Shown piece after piece: positions 28,199 to 36,866 of a stretch of 47,794 bases of DNA; the first letter of the stretch is position 1; the number at the start of each line of letters is the position of its first letter. A model generated the notes under the pieces. It saw nothing but the letters and a program-made list of their open reading frames with translations, did not search any database and had not been told where the DNA came from. The position numbers and the translations under genes were made by a program. This stretch comes from Deltaproteobacteria bacterium (GTDB lineage: Bacteria > Desulfobacterota > Syntrophia > Syntrophales > UBA2210): the NCBI GenBank assembly GCA_016933215.1, contig JAFGBH010000037.1, forward strand, positions 1-47,794, given 5' to 3'.

Positions 28199-29686
28199 AT
28201 GAATTCCGAAAAGAAAAAAAACAGGAAGCTCTTTTTGTCGTTTTTGATGGCAGTATTAGTCGTGGCCTTTGTAATCTCCTTTATGGGTGCCCTTCGGTTT
28301 GTAAGGGCACCGCTGGAACTATCATCACAAGATGCCATAGCCGCCCAGAAGGGGACAATCGCCATGGCCCCACTCTCTTTCGCCGATTTGGCGGAAGAAC
28401 TGAAACCCGCGGTAGTCAATATCAGTACAACGCAGACCATTAAAACGGGAGGCGTATACCAGTTCGGGACTCCCTTTAAGGGATCGCCCTTTGAAAAATT
28501 CTTCGGCGAGGATGAATTCTTCAAGAGATTCTTTGGAGATATGCCGGAGCGGGAATTCAAAAAGAAGAGTCTCGGTTCGGGGTTTATTATCAGCAAGGAC
28601 GGGTACCTTTTTACCAATTATCATGTCATTGACAAAGCTGACGAGATACTGGTGAGGCTCTCAGATGAAAAAGAGTATGAGGCAGAGGTTATCGGGAAGG
28701 ACAAAAATACCGACATCGCCCTTCTGAAGATAAAGCCGGAAAACAGCCTTCCCGTGGCGACCCTTGGGGTGTCCGAAGACCTTCGTGTCGGTGACTGGGT
28801 CGTTGCAATAGGGAATCCCTTCGGCCTTACCCAGACGGTTACGGCGGGAATCGTCAGTGCAAAGGGACGGGTCATCGGTGCGGGGCCCTATGATGATTTT
28901 ATCCAGACGGATGCCTCCATTAACCCAGGCAACAGCGGAGGACCCCTCTTTAATCTCGACGGAGAGGTGGTGGGGATCAATACGGCGATTATCGCCCAGG
29001 GGCAGGGAATCGGATTTGCAATTCCGATCGATATGGCGAAGCAGATTCTGGAGCAACTGAAGACAGAAGGGAAAGTGGTGCGCGGTTGGCTCGGCGTTTC
29101 GGTACAGGATATCACGGAGGAGATTGCCAATAACCTCAACCTCGAAACGAGAGAGGGAGCCCTCGTGTCGGATGTCTTCGAGGGTGATCCCGCGGAGAAG
29201 GCGGGAATAAAAACGGGCGACGTGATCGTGGAGATAGACGGCAAAGAAATAAAAGACACGCATGAATTGCTGCGGGCCGTTGCAGGCATTCCCGTGGGTA
29301 AGAAAATTACGGTACGGGTCCTCCGAAACGGCGACAAGAAAAACTTTGTTGTAGCGGTAACGGAACGAACGGAAGAAAAGACCCTTGCCAAGGCGACAAA
29401 AGGTGAGGAGTATTTTGGAATGACCGTTCAGGAAATAACTCCGGAGATAGCCGAACATCTTGGCCTGCCGGGAACGACGGGTGTTATCGTAACGGAAGTA
29501 AAAGCGGATGGACCGGCGAAGCAGGCAGGGATACAGGAAAACGATATTGTTCTGCAGGTCAATAAGGCAAGAATCTCCGATCTGACAAGCTATACCGATG
29601 TGATGTCAAAGGTAAGCTCCAGTAAAAGCGTCCTCGTCCTGATCAAACGGGGCAGGTCGCAGTTCTACGTTGTGATTCGACAGTAA
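28199..29686 (+). CDS. degP: Do/HtrA-family periplasmic serine protease
   Basis: A 495-residue HtrA-type protease for envelope protein quality control. An N-terminal hydrophobic segment (residues 11-32) is a signal or anchor. The catalytic triad is H142 in NYHVI, D172 in NTDIALLK and S246 in NPGNSGGPL. Two PDZ domains follow, at about 285-375 and 400-490. A Q-linker-like loop with EKFFGEDEFFKRFFGDMP precedes the protease core, as in Do family members. A GGGAGG ribosome site precedes the ATG. DegP and DegQ cannot be told apart from sequence. Confidence 0.93.
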   Translation: MNSEKKKNRKLFLSFLMAVLVVAFVISFMGALRFVRAPLELSSQDAIAAQKGTIAMAPLSFADLAEELKPAVVNISTTQTIKTGGVYQFGTPFKGSPFEKFFGEDEFFKRFFGDMPEREFKKKSLGSGFIISKDGYLFTNYHVIDKADEILVRLSDEKEYEAEVIGKDKNTDIALLKIKPENSLPVATLGVSEDLRVGDWVVAIGNPFGLTQTVTAGIVSAKGRVIGAGPYDDFIQTDASINPGNSGGPLFNLDGEVVGINTAIIAQGQGIGFAIPIDMAKQILEQLKTEGKVVRGWLGVSVQDITEEIANNLNLETREGALVSDVFEGDPAEKAGIKTGDVIVEIDGKEIKDTHELLRAVAGIPVGKKITVRVLRNGDKKNFVVAVTERTEEKTLAKATKGEEYFGMTVQEITPEIAEHLGLPGTTGVIVTEVKADGPAKQAGIQENDIVLQVNKARISDLTSYTDVMSKVSSSKSVLVLIKRGRSQFYVVIRQ

Positions 29687-29692
29687 CGTACC

Positions 29693-29719
29693 GGGGGGAG
29701 GAGGAAAACGCCCCCCCCC
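29693..29719 (+). terminator. GC-only stem after the protease gene
   Basis: Six G (29693-29698) can pair with a run of nine C (29711-29719) around a purine-rich loop. It lies seven bases after the degP stop. There is no T run, so it may be a weak terminator or just a sequence quirk. Confidence 0.35.
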
Positions 29720-29726
29720 TCTGATT

Positions 29727-29784
29727 CTATGCACTCGCTATCCCCGCCGCAAGCAGCGGGGATAGCGCTCACTTACCAGTTCAA
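29727..29784. repeat. Dispersed palindromic repeat, copy 1
   Basis: The core ATCCCCGC-CGCAAGCA-GCGGGGAT (near 29739-29763) is a hairpin followed by AGCGCTCAC and a CAGTTC end. A second copy at 40861-40917 shares the hairpin core AGCAGCGGGGA and the flanks GCGCTC and CAGTTC. It lies between degP and the glycosylase gene, so the repeat is extragenic. The in-frame upstream extension of the glycosylase runs through it, which is why I reject that start. Confidence 0.5.
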
Positions 29785-29791
29785 ATCAGAA

Positions 29792-30445
29792 ATGAAGAAA
29801 TCCAGAAAAATCGCCAACCGGTTGCTGTCAATGTATGAAATCCTGAACGACTATTTCGGGGATCTCAACTGGTGGCCCGGTGAATCACCCTTTGAAATTG
29901 CCGTTGGGGCGATCCTGACACAGAATACGAACTGGATAAACGTAGAGAAGGCTATCACAAACCTGAAATCGGCGAATCTCCTCTCTCCCGGAAGGCTCCT
30001 GAAGGAAAAGGATGATACCGTGAGCAGGCTCATACGGCCTTCAGGGTATTACAATGTAAAGACGAGGAGACTCAAGGCCTTTCTTGGGTTCCTGACAAGC
30101 GAGTATGGAGGAATCATTGCAAGGATGTTCGAAGAGGAGCTACCGGCACTCAGGGAAAAATTGCTGAGAGTAAAGGGTATCGGTGAGGAAACGGCGGACA
30201 GCATACTCCTCTACGGAGGGGGCAAACCCGTTTTTGTCGTCGATGCCTATACGAGAAGGATCCTTGCACGACACGGAATAATTGACGACGATTATAGCTA
30301 TGGCGAGATACAGGATCTTTTCATGACGCATCTTGCTCCCGATATTACGCTCTATAATCAATATCATGCCCTTCTTGTAAACACGGGAAAACAGTTCTGC
30401 AGGCCGGAGCCCCGGTGCAAAGAATGTCCACTGAAAGAAATATAA
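29792..30445 (+). CDS. HhH-GPD DNA glycosylase, MagIII/endonuclease III type
   Basis: A 217-residue helix-hairpin-helix base-excision glycosylase. The fold is shown by GAILTQNTNW near 39, the HhH LLRVKGIGEETADSIL at 125-139 and the catalytic aspartate D151 in VVDAYTRR. Endonuclease III has a lysine where this has E133, so it is probably monofunctional like Helicobacter MagIII, which removes alkylated bases. The iron-sulfur cysteines are C203, C209 and C212; the TAA stop falls where the fourth cysteine of the C-X5-C spacing would be, so a complete cluster site is not present. Start chosen at MKKSRK. Confidence 0.85.
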   Translation: MKKSRKIANRLLSMYEILNDYFGDLNWWPGESPFEIAVGAILTQNTNWINVEKAITNLKSANLLSPGRLLKEKDDTVSRLIRPSGYYNVKTRRLKAFLGFLTSEYGGIIARMFEEELPALREKLLRVKGIGEETADSILLYGGGKPVFVVDAYTRRILARHGIIDDDYSYGEIQDLFMTHLAPDITLYNQYHALLVNTGKQFCRPEPRCKECPLKEI

Positions 30446-30544
30446 CCGTCGTAAAACTGCAAGATTCGCCGGCAGCAAAGAGGTCCAGGGCTCCCTCCCC
30501 AATAATAACCGAGCACGATGCAGGGTAATGCAGATGCGGAAAAA

Positions 30545-30560
30545 TGTTTCACGTGAAACA
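30545..30560. promoter_or_regulatory. parS centromere site
   Basis: TGTTTCACGTGAAACA is a perfect 16-base match to the conserved bacterial parS palindrome. It lies between the convergent glycosylase and yjbQ genes, about 11 kb from dnaA and 9 kb from parA. parS sites are bound by ParB and cluster around the origin in most bacteria, so this fits the parAB genes seen here. Confidence 0.95.
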
Positions 30561-30583
30561 TCTCCGCCGACGGGGCATGTTAC

Positions 30584-30982
30584 TCAAATAAGTGTGACGA
30601 CCACTTTTCGTGAGGAACGGGGACCGTCAAACTCGCAGAAGAAGACATTCTGCCAGGTGCTGAGGAGAAGTTTCCCTTCCTGGACGGGAATGACTTCCGA
30701 GGGGCCAATAATCCCCGCCTTTATGTGTGCATCGCCGTTTCCGTCAATTCTGTCATGAATCCATTGCCCCTTCGGAACAATGATTCTCAGGCAGTCAAGG
30801 ACGTCTTTCTTTATGTTGGGGTCCCAGTTTTCCTGAATCATAATGGCCGCCGTGGCGCCCAGGGCATAGAGCGCGCAAAGATCGCAGCCCACTCCATATT
30901 CGGAGACAATGGCCCTCACCTCCTCGGTGATATCGACAAGATCTTCTCTCTCCCTGGTCTCGAATGTTAGTATTCTTTTCAT
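30584..30982 (-). CDS. yjbQ: YjbQ (UPF0047) family protein
   Basis: A 132-residue member of the YjbQ family, a small beta-rich trimeric fold. It has GATAAIMIQEN near 48-58, a region of acidic and histidine residues (DGNGDAHIKAGIIGPS) that forms the metal site in relatives, and the C-terminal TWQNVFFCEFDGPRSSRKVVV. Some members show secondary thiamin-phosphate synthase activity; the true role is unclear. I chose ATG 30982 (MKRIL), because the frame start at 31108 lies too far upstream and encodes no conserved residues. It converges on the parS region. Confidence 0.85.
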   Translation of the reverse strand: MKRILTFETREREDLVDITEEVRAIVSEYGVGCDLCALYALGATAAIMIQENWDPNIKKDVLDCLRIIVPKGQWIHDRIDGNGDAHIKAGIIGPSEVIPVQEGKLLLSTWQNVFFCEFDGPRSSRKVVVTLI

Positions 30983-31187
30983 CGATACGCCTTTCTTTGC
31001 ACGTCGGGGTCTCCCGAGGGGTTCTTTATAGTGAATAAAGGGGAGAGAGTCAAGACGTACGGAAATCTGTGGACATTTGAGAAAAAGCATTGTAAGCAAT
31101 ACGCCCATTATGGATAACGATGAAGAGGTCCTCCAGGATTAAGCGGGGAAAGGCCTCTTCTCCCACTACATGCTGTGGAGTTCTGAT

Positions 31188-31541
31188 ATGCATGAACTGC
31201 CGATAACGCAGAGCATACTTGATATTGTGGTCAAACATGCTGTTACCAACAATGTAAAAAGAGTCCTCTCCATTACTCTGAGAATCGGAGAATTGAGCGA
31301 CCTTGAAGATGAATGGATCCAGCGATATTTCGATTATCTGAGCAAGGATACCATTGCCGATAAGGCAATACTGAAGATAGAAAGGGCGCCTGTTATCATG
31401 AGATGTAACGGCTGCTCTCATTCCTTTGAGGCAAAGATAAAGGAGAAAAAGGAGATAGCCTGTCCCGAATGCGGAAGCACCAAAAACTTCACACTCATAT
31501 CGGGAAGGGAGTATTACGTGAAAGATATGGAGGTTCAGTAA
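31188..31541 (+). CDS. hypA: Hydrogenase nickel insertion protein HypA
   Basis: A 117-residue HypA that hands nickel to [NiFe]-hydrogenase precursors. Start ATG 31188 gives MHELPI, whose His2 is the nickel ligand of the family, and GGAG lies seven bases before it. The zinc site is formed by CNGC and CPEC near 72 and 92. The stop overlaps the hypB start as TAATG. No other hyp gene or hydrogenase subunit occurs in the window. It could also serve another nickel enzyme. Confidence 0.93.
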   Translation: MHELPITQSILDIVVKHAVTNNVKRVLSITLRIGELSDLEDEWIQRYFDYLSKDTIADKAILKIERAPVIMRCNGCSHSFEAKIKEKKEIACPECGSTKNFTLISGREYYVKDMEVQ

Positions 31542-32215
31542 TGGATAAGGTACGGCTCATAGAAGTCAAGGAGGATATTCTTTCCGACAACGAAAACATG
31601 GCGTCAGAGGTACGGGAAAGGATGAGGAAAAAAAAGGCCTATCTTCTGAATCTCATGTCATCGCCGGGGGCAGGTAAGACAAGCCTGATTCTCAGGACGC
31701 TGGAAAAAATAAAGCATGATATACGGGTTGGTGTCATTGAGGCCGATATCGATTCGACGGTGGACGCGGAGAAAGTTATGGAAGAGAGCGGCACCACCGC
31801 CATACAGCTGAGAACGGGAGGGTTCTGTCATCTCGATGCCGCCATGGTGACGCAGGGCCTCGATGCACTGGATTTAGACTCACTGGACCTTGTTATCATA
31901 GAAAACGTAGGCAATCTTGTCTGCCCCGCCGAGTTTGACACAGGTGCCACCAAAAACGCAATGATATTGAGTGTTCCCGAAGGGGATGACAAGCCCCTCA
32001 AGTACCCCCTCATGTTTTCCATCTGTCACGTCTTGCTCGTGAATAAGATAGATTATCTCGCAAGTGAGGATTTTGATCTCGGGGCATTGAAGCAGAGGGT
32101 GAGGGCCCTGAATCCCGATATACGGATTATTGAGGTTTCCTGCAAGACGGGCGAGGGAATCAATACATGGGTGGACTGGCTGAGGAACGAGGTCGAAACA
32201 TCCTTCTCAGGGTAG
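31541..32215 (+). CDS. hypB: Hydrogenase nickel insertion GTPase HypB
   Basis: A 224-residue SIMIBI-class GTPase that, with HypA, loads nickel into hydrogenase large subunits. Walker A is SSPGAGKTSL near 40, Walker B-type motifs include IEADIDST near 66, and the guanine motif NKID is near 167. The metal-site residues in TGGFCHLDAAMV are present. The N-terminal CxxCGC and histidine-rich stretch of some HypBs are absent. It is coupled to hypA. The end lies five bases from the convergent ABC-F gene, so no terminator separates them. Confidence 0.93.
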   Translation: MDKVRLIEVKEDILSDNENMASEVRERMRKKKAYLLNLMSSPGAGKTSLILRTLEKIKHDIRVGVIEADIDSTVDAEKVMEESGTTAIQLRTGGFCHLDAAMVTQGLDALDLDSLDLVIIENVGNLVCPAEFDTGATKNAMILSVPEGDDKPLKYPLMFSICHVLLVNKIDYLASEDFDLGALKQRVRALNPDIRIIEVSCKTGEGINTWVDWLRNEVETSFSG

Positions 32216-32220
32216 GGGTA

Positions 32221-34194
32221 TTAGCATGAGTCTGTATCCCCGTAGCGTTTCATGATTTCTTCAATTTTTTCTTCTGTTTTAGACCACTTATCGTAGAGGA
32301 TCTCCAGGTGCTCTTTTGTTTTTCTGTATGTGGTGCTGAGCGACTGGATGAGAGTATCATCACTGTAAGTTTCCTGACGGGCAAAGGATTCTTCCATTTC
32401 GTGTTTTTTCTTCTCGGCGGCTTCAATTTCCGACTCTATCATTAAGAGGGTGTCACGAAGGGGCTTCAGTTTTCTGTATCGTTCCTGTCGTAATTGCGCC
32501 TCCTCTCTCCGCCTGTCTCTTTCTCGAGAGGTGGGAGATATATCACGTTCCTTCCCCTTTAACGCTTTCATTTCTTGTTCTCTGTGATGTTTTTCCAGGT
32601 AGTCATCAACATTTCCGTGATAGAGATCGAGACCACCCTCCCCCAGGACCACGACTTTGTTTATGAGGGGGGCAAGAAAGTCCCTGTCGTGAGAGACAAT
32701 GACATAGGTGCCGGTATAGGCCTCCAGGCTCTCCTGCAGGATGACCTTCGATCTGATATCGAGGTGGTTTGTCGGCTCATCCATGATGAGCAGGTTTGCC
32801 GGTTTCAGGAGCATTTTTGCGAGGGCAAGTCGGCTCTTTTCACCGCCTGAAAGGACGGCAACGGGCTTGAAGACATCTTCATCGGTGAAAAGAAAGGATC
32901 CGAGCAGCGTCCTCAGTTCACCGGGGGATTTCAGGGTTGCGGTATCATCCAGTGTCCGAATAACGGTCTTCGCTTCGTCGAGTTCTTCCGCCATGTTCTG
33001 GGCATAGTAGGATATCTCGGCATTGTGACCGGGTTTTCTCTCGCCCTTCTGGAACAATTCCGTTCCGGCGATGATGCGGGCAAGGGTGGATTTTCCCGAT
33101 CCGTTTACTCCGAGAAGGGCAATCCTGTCACCCCTCTCTATCTGTAGAGATATATTATCAAATACGGTGTTCGATCCGTAGGCTTTCCGAATGGTTTCAA
33201 GCTCCATCACGATGCGTCCGGCCCGGGGCGGTTCGGGGAATTTGAAGGATATATCCTTTTCGTTGTTTCCTATTGAGAGGCGATCCATCTTTTCGAGCAT
33301 CTTGACACGGCTCTGCACCTGCTTTGCCTTCGTGTTTTTATAGCGGAAACGCTCGATAAAACGCGATGTCTTTTCAATCATCTTCTTTTGATTCTGATAG
33401 GTTGCATGCAGGATTTCGAGGCGCTGTTCCTTCTGCTCGAGATAGGAGGAATACGTGCCCGTGTATTCGGTAGCCTTTCCCATCGATATCTCCACGACCT
33501 TTTCAACGAGGTTGTCGAGAAATCTGCTGTCGTGAGATACGAGGATGATCGATCCGCCGTAGGAGAGGAGATACTGTTCAATCCACTCCAGGGATTCGAT
33601 GTCGAGGTGGTTCGTAGGTTCATCGAGGAGAAGGACCGAGGGTTCCTGCAGGAGAAGCTTTGCGAGTTCTATCCTCATCTGCCATCCGCCGCTGAACTCT
33701 TCCGTCATTCGATCCATGTCCTTTTCCTGGAAGCCTAAACCGAAAAGGACCTTTTTGATTTTCGATTCCGTATTGTATCCATCACGATGATCAAGGGCCT
33801 CCTGAATTTCCGCAAGCTCGGCGACACGTCTCCTGAGATCTGACGCCCCGGCACCGTCCTCAGACGAAATATCGCTGATTATAGTGCTTATTTCTTCATG
33901 CCGTCTGTGGAGGCGATTCAGTTCTTCAAAGGCCTGTGCCGTCTCTTTATAGAGAGTAAGGCCGCTATGGTAGACATTATCCTGGGGAAGGTATCCAGAG
34001 CTATCAAATCGGGATCTCTGAATCTGTCCGGAATCTGCGTCAATGAGGCCCGTGATAATCTTCATCAATGTGGACTTTCCCGCACCGTTCGGTCCCACGA
34101 TGGCCATCCGCGTTTTGTCGCCAATATGAAGGGAAAGATTCCTGAAAAGGTATCTCCCCCCGAACTGTTTCGAAATGTTTTGTAATGATATCAT
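32221..34194 (-). CDS. ABC-F family ATPase (Uup/YheS type)
   Basis: A 657-residue soluble protein with two ABC ATPase domains and no membrane segment. Domain 1 has Walker A GPNGAGKST near 36 and signature EFSGGWQMRIELAKLL. Domain 2 has GVNGSGKST near 345 and signature LSGGEKSRLALAK. Between them is a charged linker with FIERFRYKNTKAKQVQSR, the P-site tRNA interaction motif region of the family. A C-terminal helical region rich in E, K and R follows. ABC-F proteins act on ribosomes, in rescue, translation control or drug resistance. ATG 34194 (MISLQNIS) is the likely start. The exact subclass is not certain. Confidence 0.9.
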   Translation of the reverse strand: MISLQNISKQFGGRYLFRNLSLHIGDKTRMAIVGPNGAGKSTLMKIITGLIDADSGQIQRSRFDSSGYLPQDNVYHSGLTLYKETAQAFEELNRLHRRHEEISTIISDISSEDGAGASDLRRRVAELAEIQEALDHRDGYNTESKIKKVLFGLGFQEKDMDRMTEEFSGGWQMRIELAKLLLQEPSVLLLDEPTNHLDIESLEWIEQYLLSYGGSIILVSHDSRFLDNLVEKVVEISMGKATEYTGTYSSYLEQKEQRLEILHATYQNQKKMIEKTSRFIERFRYKNTKAKQVQSRVKMLEKMDRLSIGNNEKDISFKFPEPPRAGRIVMELETIRKAYGSNTVFDNISLQIERGDRIALLGVNGSGKSTLARIIAGTELFQKGERKPGHNAEISYYAQNMAEELDEAKTVIRTLDDTATLKSPGELRTLLGSFLFTDEDVFKPVAVLSGGEKSRLALAKMLLKPANLLIMDEPTNHLDIRSKVILQESLEAYTGTYVIVSHDRDFLAPLINKVVVLGEGGLDLYHGNVDDYLEKHHREQEMKALKGKERDISPTSRERDRRREEAQLRQERYRKLKPLRDTLLMIESEIEAAEKKKHEMEESFARQETYSDDTLIQSLSTTYRKTKEHLEILYDKWSKTEEKIEEIMKRYGDTDSC

Positions 34195-34384
34195 ATTGTT
34201 ATGCCTTTTGCCTCGTGGTGCAGGGAAAATCACACCAACGGCCGATGGATTATCATTAAGTAGCGTAATCAGTCAACAGTTCTATGAACTCCCTTTCGTA
34301 TGTTGTTTGAAATAAAAGGGGTTTGCGGTTATAGTAGGCCATCAAAGAGCTGTATTGCAGAGAACATCTAAAGGGGTAGAGGGT

Positions 34385-34978
34385 ATGACGGATGAAAGGT
34401 TGGAACGGCAGATAGCGTTTGTCGTGGAAATAGATAAACTGAAAAGCGTTCACAGGCAGACCATTCTGATCGACAGAACCAGAAAAGAAAATTCGGCGGA
34501 ACACTCCTGGCATATTGCGGTACTTGCAATTCTTCTCTCCGAATACGCACGAAAAAGCGATGTCGATATCCTGAGGGTCATAAAAATGGCCTTAATTCAT
34601 GATCTGGTTGAGATCGATGCGGGCGATACATACTGTTATGACGAGAAAGGGACCCTGGATCAGCGGGAGCGCGAGGAGAGAGCTGCCGGCCGTATCTTCG
34701 GCTTGTTGCCTGCCGATCAGGAAGAAGAACTCCTTGGCTTGTGGAGGGAATTTGAGAGGGGCGAGACGCCGGAGGCACAGTTTGCGGCCGCACTGGACAG
34801 GGTTCAGCCAATTATCAATAATTACAATACAGGGGGAGAAATGTGGAAGTTAAACGGGATACAAAGCAATCAGGTGAGGGATAGAAACAGGGCAGTTCAG
34901 AAAGGTGCCCCTCTTCTGTGGGACTATACATCTCATCTTATTAACGATGCGGTGAAACGGGGCATGCTTCAGGAATAG
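34385..34978 (+). CDS. HD-domain hydrolase (YfbR/HDDC2-like)
   Basis: A 197-residue HD-superfamily phosphohydrolase. The metal motifs are ENSAEHSWHIAVLA with H40, and LIHDLVEIDAGDT with the HD pair at about 78-79; a later aspartate lies in ALDRVQPI. These match YfbR and human HDDC2, which hydrolyse deoxynucleoside 5'-monophosphates. The start ATG 34385 has AGAGGGT just before it. It is alone on the plus strand between two minus-strand operons. A small inverted repeat after its stop may serve both converging genes. Confidence 0.85.
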   Translation: MTDERLERQIAFVVEIDKLKSVHRQTILIDRTRKENSAEHSWHIAVLAILLSEYARKSDVDILRVIKMALIHDLVEIDAGDTYCYDEKGTLDQREREERAAGRIFGLLPADQEEELLGLWREFERGETPEAQFAAALDRVQPIINNYNTGGEMWKLNGIQSNQVRDRNRAVQKGAPLLWDYTSHLINDAVKRGMLQE

Positions 34979-34984
34979 GAAATA

Positions 34985-35006
34985 CGGCGTTAACATAGAT
35001 ACGCCG
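34985..35006. terminator. Possible bidirectional terminator hairpin
   Basis: CGGCGT (34985-34990) and ACGCCG (35001-35006) form a 6-bp stem with a 10-base loop in the short gap between the converging HD hydrolase and acyltransferase genes. No T run follows on either strand. Confidence 0.35.
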
Positions 35007-35017
35007 GTGACGGTTCG

Positions 35018-35782
35018 CTACCTCGCATTCCCTCCTCTCTCAGGATAATCGGGATTAAAGTGGGACGTAATGACGCTCCGTGTTCTGTCAATAAGCTCGT
35101 CTATTTTCTCTGGAGTGTATCCATTCGTATTTATTGGTTTATTCACTATCACCTCGATTGGTCCGGGATGAAACTCCACGCTTTTTTTGGGCAGGATTTT
35201 TCTGCTTCCGTTCACGGTAACGGGGAGAATTGGAAATCCCGTTTCCAGTGCCGTCATGAAACCGCCCTTTTTGAAGGGATGGATTTTTCCGTCGGGTGAT
35301 CTCGTTCCCTCTGCAAAGAACATGATGCTCGCACCTTCGGGAAGCCTTGAAACTCCATTGTGGATACTCTCCACGGCCTTTTCCCTGTTTGATCTGTCAA
35401 TGTATATGTTTCTTGATTTGTAGAGTGCGTATCCGAAAAGAGGTATCTTACGAAGCTCCTTTTTGATTATCCAGCGAAACTGCATGCCCAGTTTTGTCAC
35501 GAGGGCAAGAATGTCGAAATGGGACTGATGATTTGAGATGATGATATACGACTGATTTTTCCGGATATATTCCTTTCCCTTTATTTCGGGATGAACCCAG
35601 GTTACCTTGAGCATTATCCAGGCCCACGCCTTTGATATGGTGAAGGGGAGATTCCCCGTGCTGCTCAGAAATGCTGATATCGTGATGGGGAGGAAAAGCA
35701 GGATCGAGGCGAAACTCATCCAGAAGCAAACCCAGACAATCTTTGCACCGCGAAGAAGAGCATTCATAACGACCTCGCTCAT
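35018..35782 (-). CDS. plsC: 1-acyl-sn-glycerol-3-phosphate acyltransferase
   Basis: A 254-residue PlsC-type acyltransferase that makes phosphatidic acid in the inner membrane. The catalytic HX4D motif is H85-D90 in NHQSHFD; the second motif FAEGTRSPDG lies near 155 and IPIL/VTVNGS near 190. The N-terminal 40 residues are hydrophobic and act as anchor. ATG 35782 is plausible, and 35767 is an alternative. It stands alone on the minus strand, 40 bases from the next gene upstream. Confidence 0.9.
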   Translation of the reverse strand: MSEVVMNALLRGAKIVWVCFWMSFASILLFLPITISAFLSSTGNLPFTISKAWAWIMLKVTWVHPEIKGKEYIRKNQSYIIISNHQSHFDILALVTKLGMQFRWIIKKELRKIPLFGYALYKSRNIYIDRSNREKAVESIHNGVSRLPEGASIMFFAEGTRSPDGKIHPFKKGGFMTALETGFPILPVTVNGSRKILPKKSVEFHPGPIEVIVNKPINTNGYTPEKIDELIDRTRSVITSHFNPDYPERGGNAR

Positions 35783-35822
35783 GAGGGGAATAGATTATAT
35801 GGATAAAATAGCCGAAATCGAC

Positions 35823-36194
35823 TTATTCGTCAATCACCAAGAGGGTGTTTTCATGGGAATAGGGGGGCACGCAGCAGCAGAGTAGCCTCAGTATGGTATT
35901 CCCCATATTTTTGATCCTGTGAGGCGTCTCGGGCGGTATATAGACGGAATCGCCCGCCGTGACGGTAAATACCTCTCCTCCTACGGTCATTAACCCTCTC
36001 CCCTCCTCGATATGATAGATCTCTTCCGTTTTCATATGCTTATGAAGAAGGGTTTCTGCTCCGGCGGGTACAAGGGCCTCTGCCAGACTCTGCCCCGAAT
36101 TTCCGTTCTTCTCCGGGTGCATGAGCTCCCGTATAGAGGATCCGTCTTTCGTAATATATGGTTTTATATTATCTTTTTCCGTTTTCGTTACCAT
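35823..36194 (-). CDS. Cupin-domain protein
   Basis: A single-domain cupin of 123 residues. Motif 1 is the HKHMKTEEIYHIEEGRG segment, with histidines and a glutamate as metal ligands, and motif 2 is the PPETPHRIKNMG segment. Such small cupins include mannose-6-phosphate isomerase-like sugar-binding proteins and regulators with unknown ligand. The start overlaps the end of the transglutaminase-like gene by seven bases, so the two are coupled. No substrate can be inferred. Confidence 0.8.
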   Translation of the reverse strand: MVTKTEKDNIKPYITKDGSSIRELMHPEKNGNSGQSLAEALVPAGAETLLHKHMKTEEIYHIEEGRGLMTVGGEVFTVTAGDSVYIPPETPHRIKNMGNTILRLLCCCVPPYSHENTLLVIDE

Positions 36195-36841
36195 TTTACC
36201 GGGGCAGACTCATCGAAAAAGTGAGGATAGTATTTCTTGAATGCCGTAATAATCTGTTCCAGAGGAAGATCGGCAAAGCTCCCGAGATCATCCACATATT
36301 CAATGTACAGGCTTCCCCTCCTGTCGTATTTGTTAAAAATGGCGTCCGTCCTGCCGTCAAATTCAATGGGATCAATATCGATCTCTCTGCACATTTTTAT
36401 ATCAAAGGCGGGTGTTGCCTTTATCCATCTTCCATCGAGATAAAACTCGGTAAAGCCGTGAAAAACAAAGAGATCGGTTTTCATTGCCTCTTTCAGGGAT
36501 TCTGAGACGAGGTGATTTCGGATATTTGCACAACCGAGCCTGCTCGGGATTTTCAGGGCCCGTGCTGCCGCGGCGAGGAGGATGGCCTTCTCCACGCACC
36601 ATCCCTCTTTTTTTTTCAGGACCCTGCTTGCCCTGAACTCCTCCGGTGAGATCGTTACCTGATAGGGATTGTATTTGATGCCGTCGCGAACGGCGTAAAA
36701 GAGTTTTACCGCCTTTTCCCTGTCATTTTGTGTCCCCTCGGCAGATGCTCTCGCAAATTCGATCACATCGGGCGTATCGCAGTCTATAGCATCTGTCGGC
36801 GTCAAAAAGATGTGAAGGTCGTTTTCCTTTCCGTTTGTCAT
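36188..36841 (-). CDS. Transglutaminase-like (papain-fold) protein
   Basis: A 217-residue protein with the transglutaminase-like core. The catalytic triad is C82 in KKEGWCVEKA, H128 in FVFHGFTEFYL and D147 in KATPAFD. The family includes peptidases, deamidases and cross-linking enzymes; bacterial members of this short form are usually thought to be hydrolases. There is no signal peptide, so it is probably cytoplasmic. It lies 25 bases after the DUF748 gene and overlaps the cupin gene. Confidence 0.8.
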   Translation of the reverse strand: MTNGKENDLHIFLTPTDAIDCDTPDVIEFARASAEGTQNDREKAVKLFYAVRDGIKYNPYQVTISPEEFRASRVLKKKEGWCVEKAILLAAAARALKIPSRLGCANIRNHLVSESLKEAMKTDLFVFHGFTEFYLDGRWIKATPAFDIKMCREIDIDPIEFDGRTDAIFNKYDRRGSLYIEYVDDLGSFADLPLEQIITAFKKYYPHFFDESAPVKW

Positions 36842-36866
36842 TTCTATACTCCAATTCCGAGAATTT

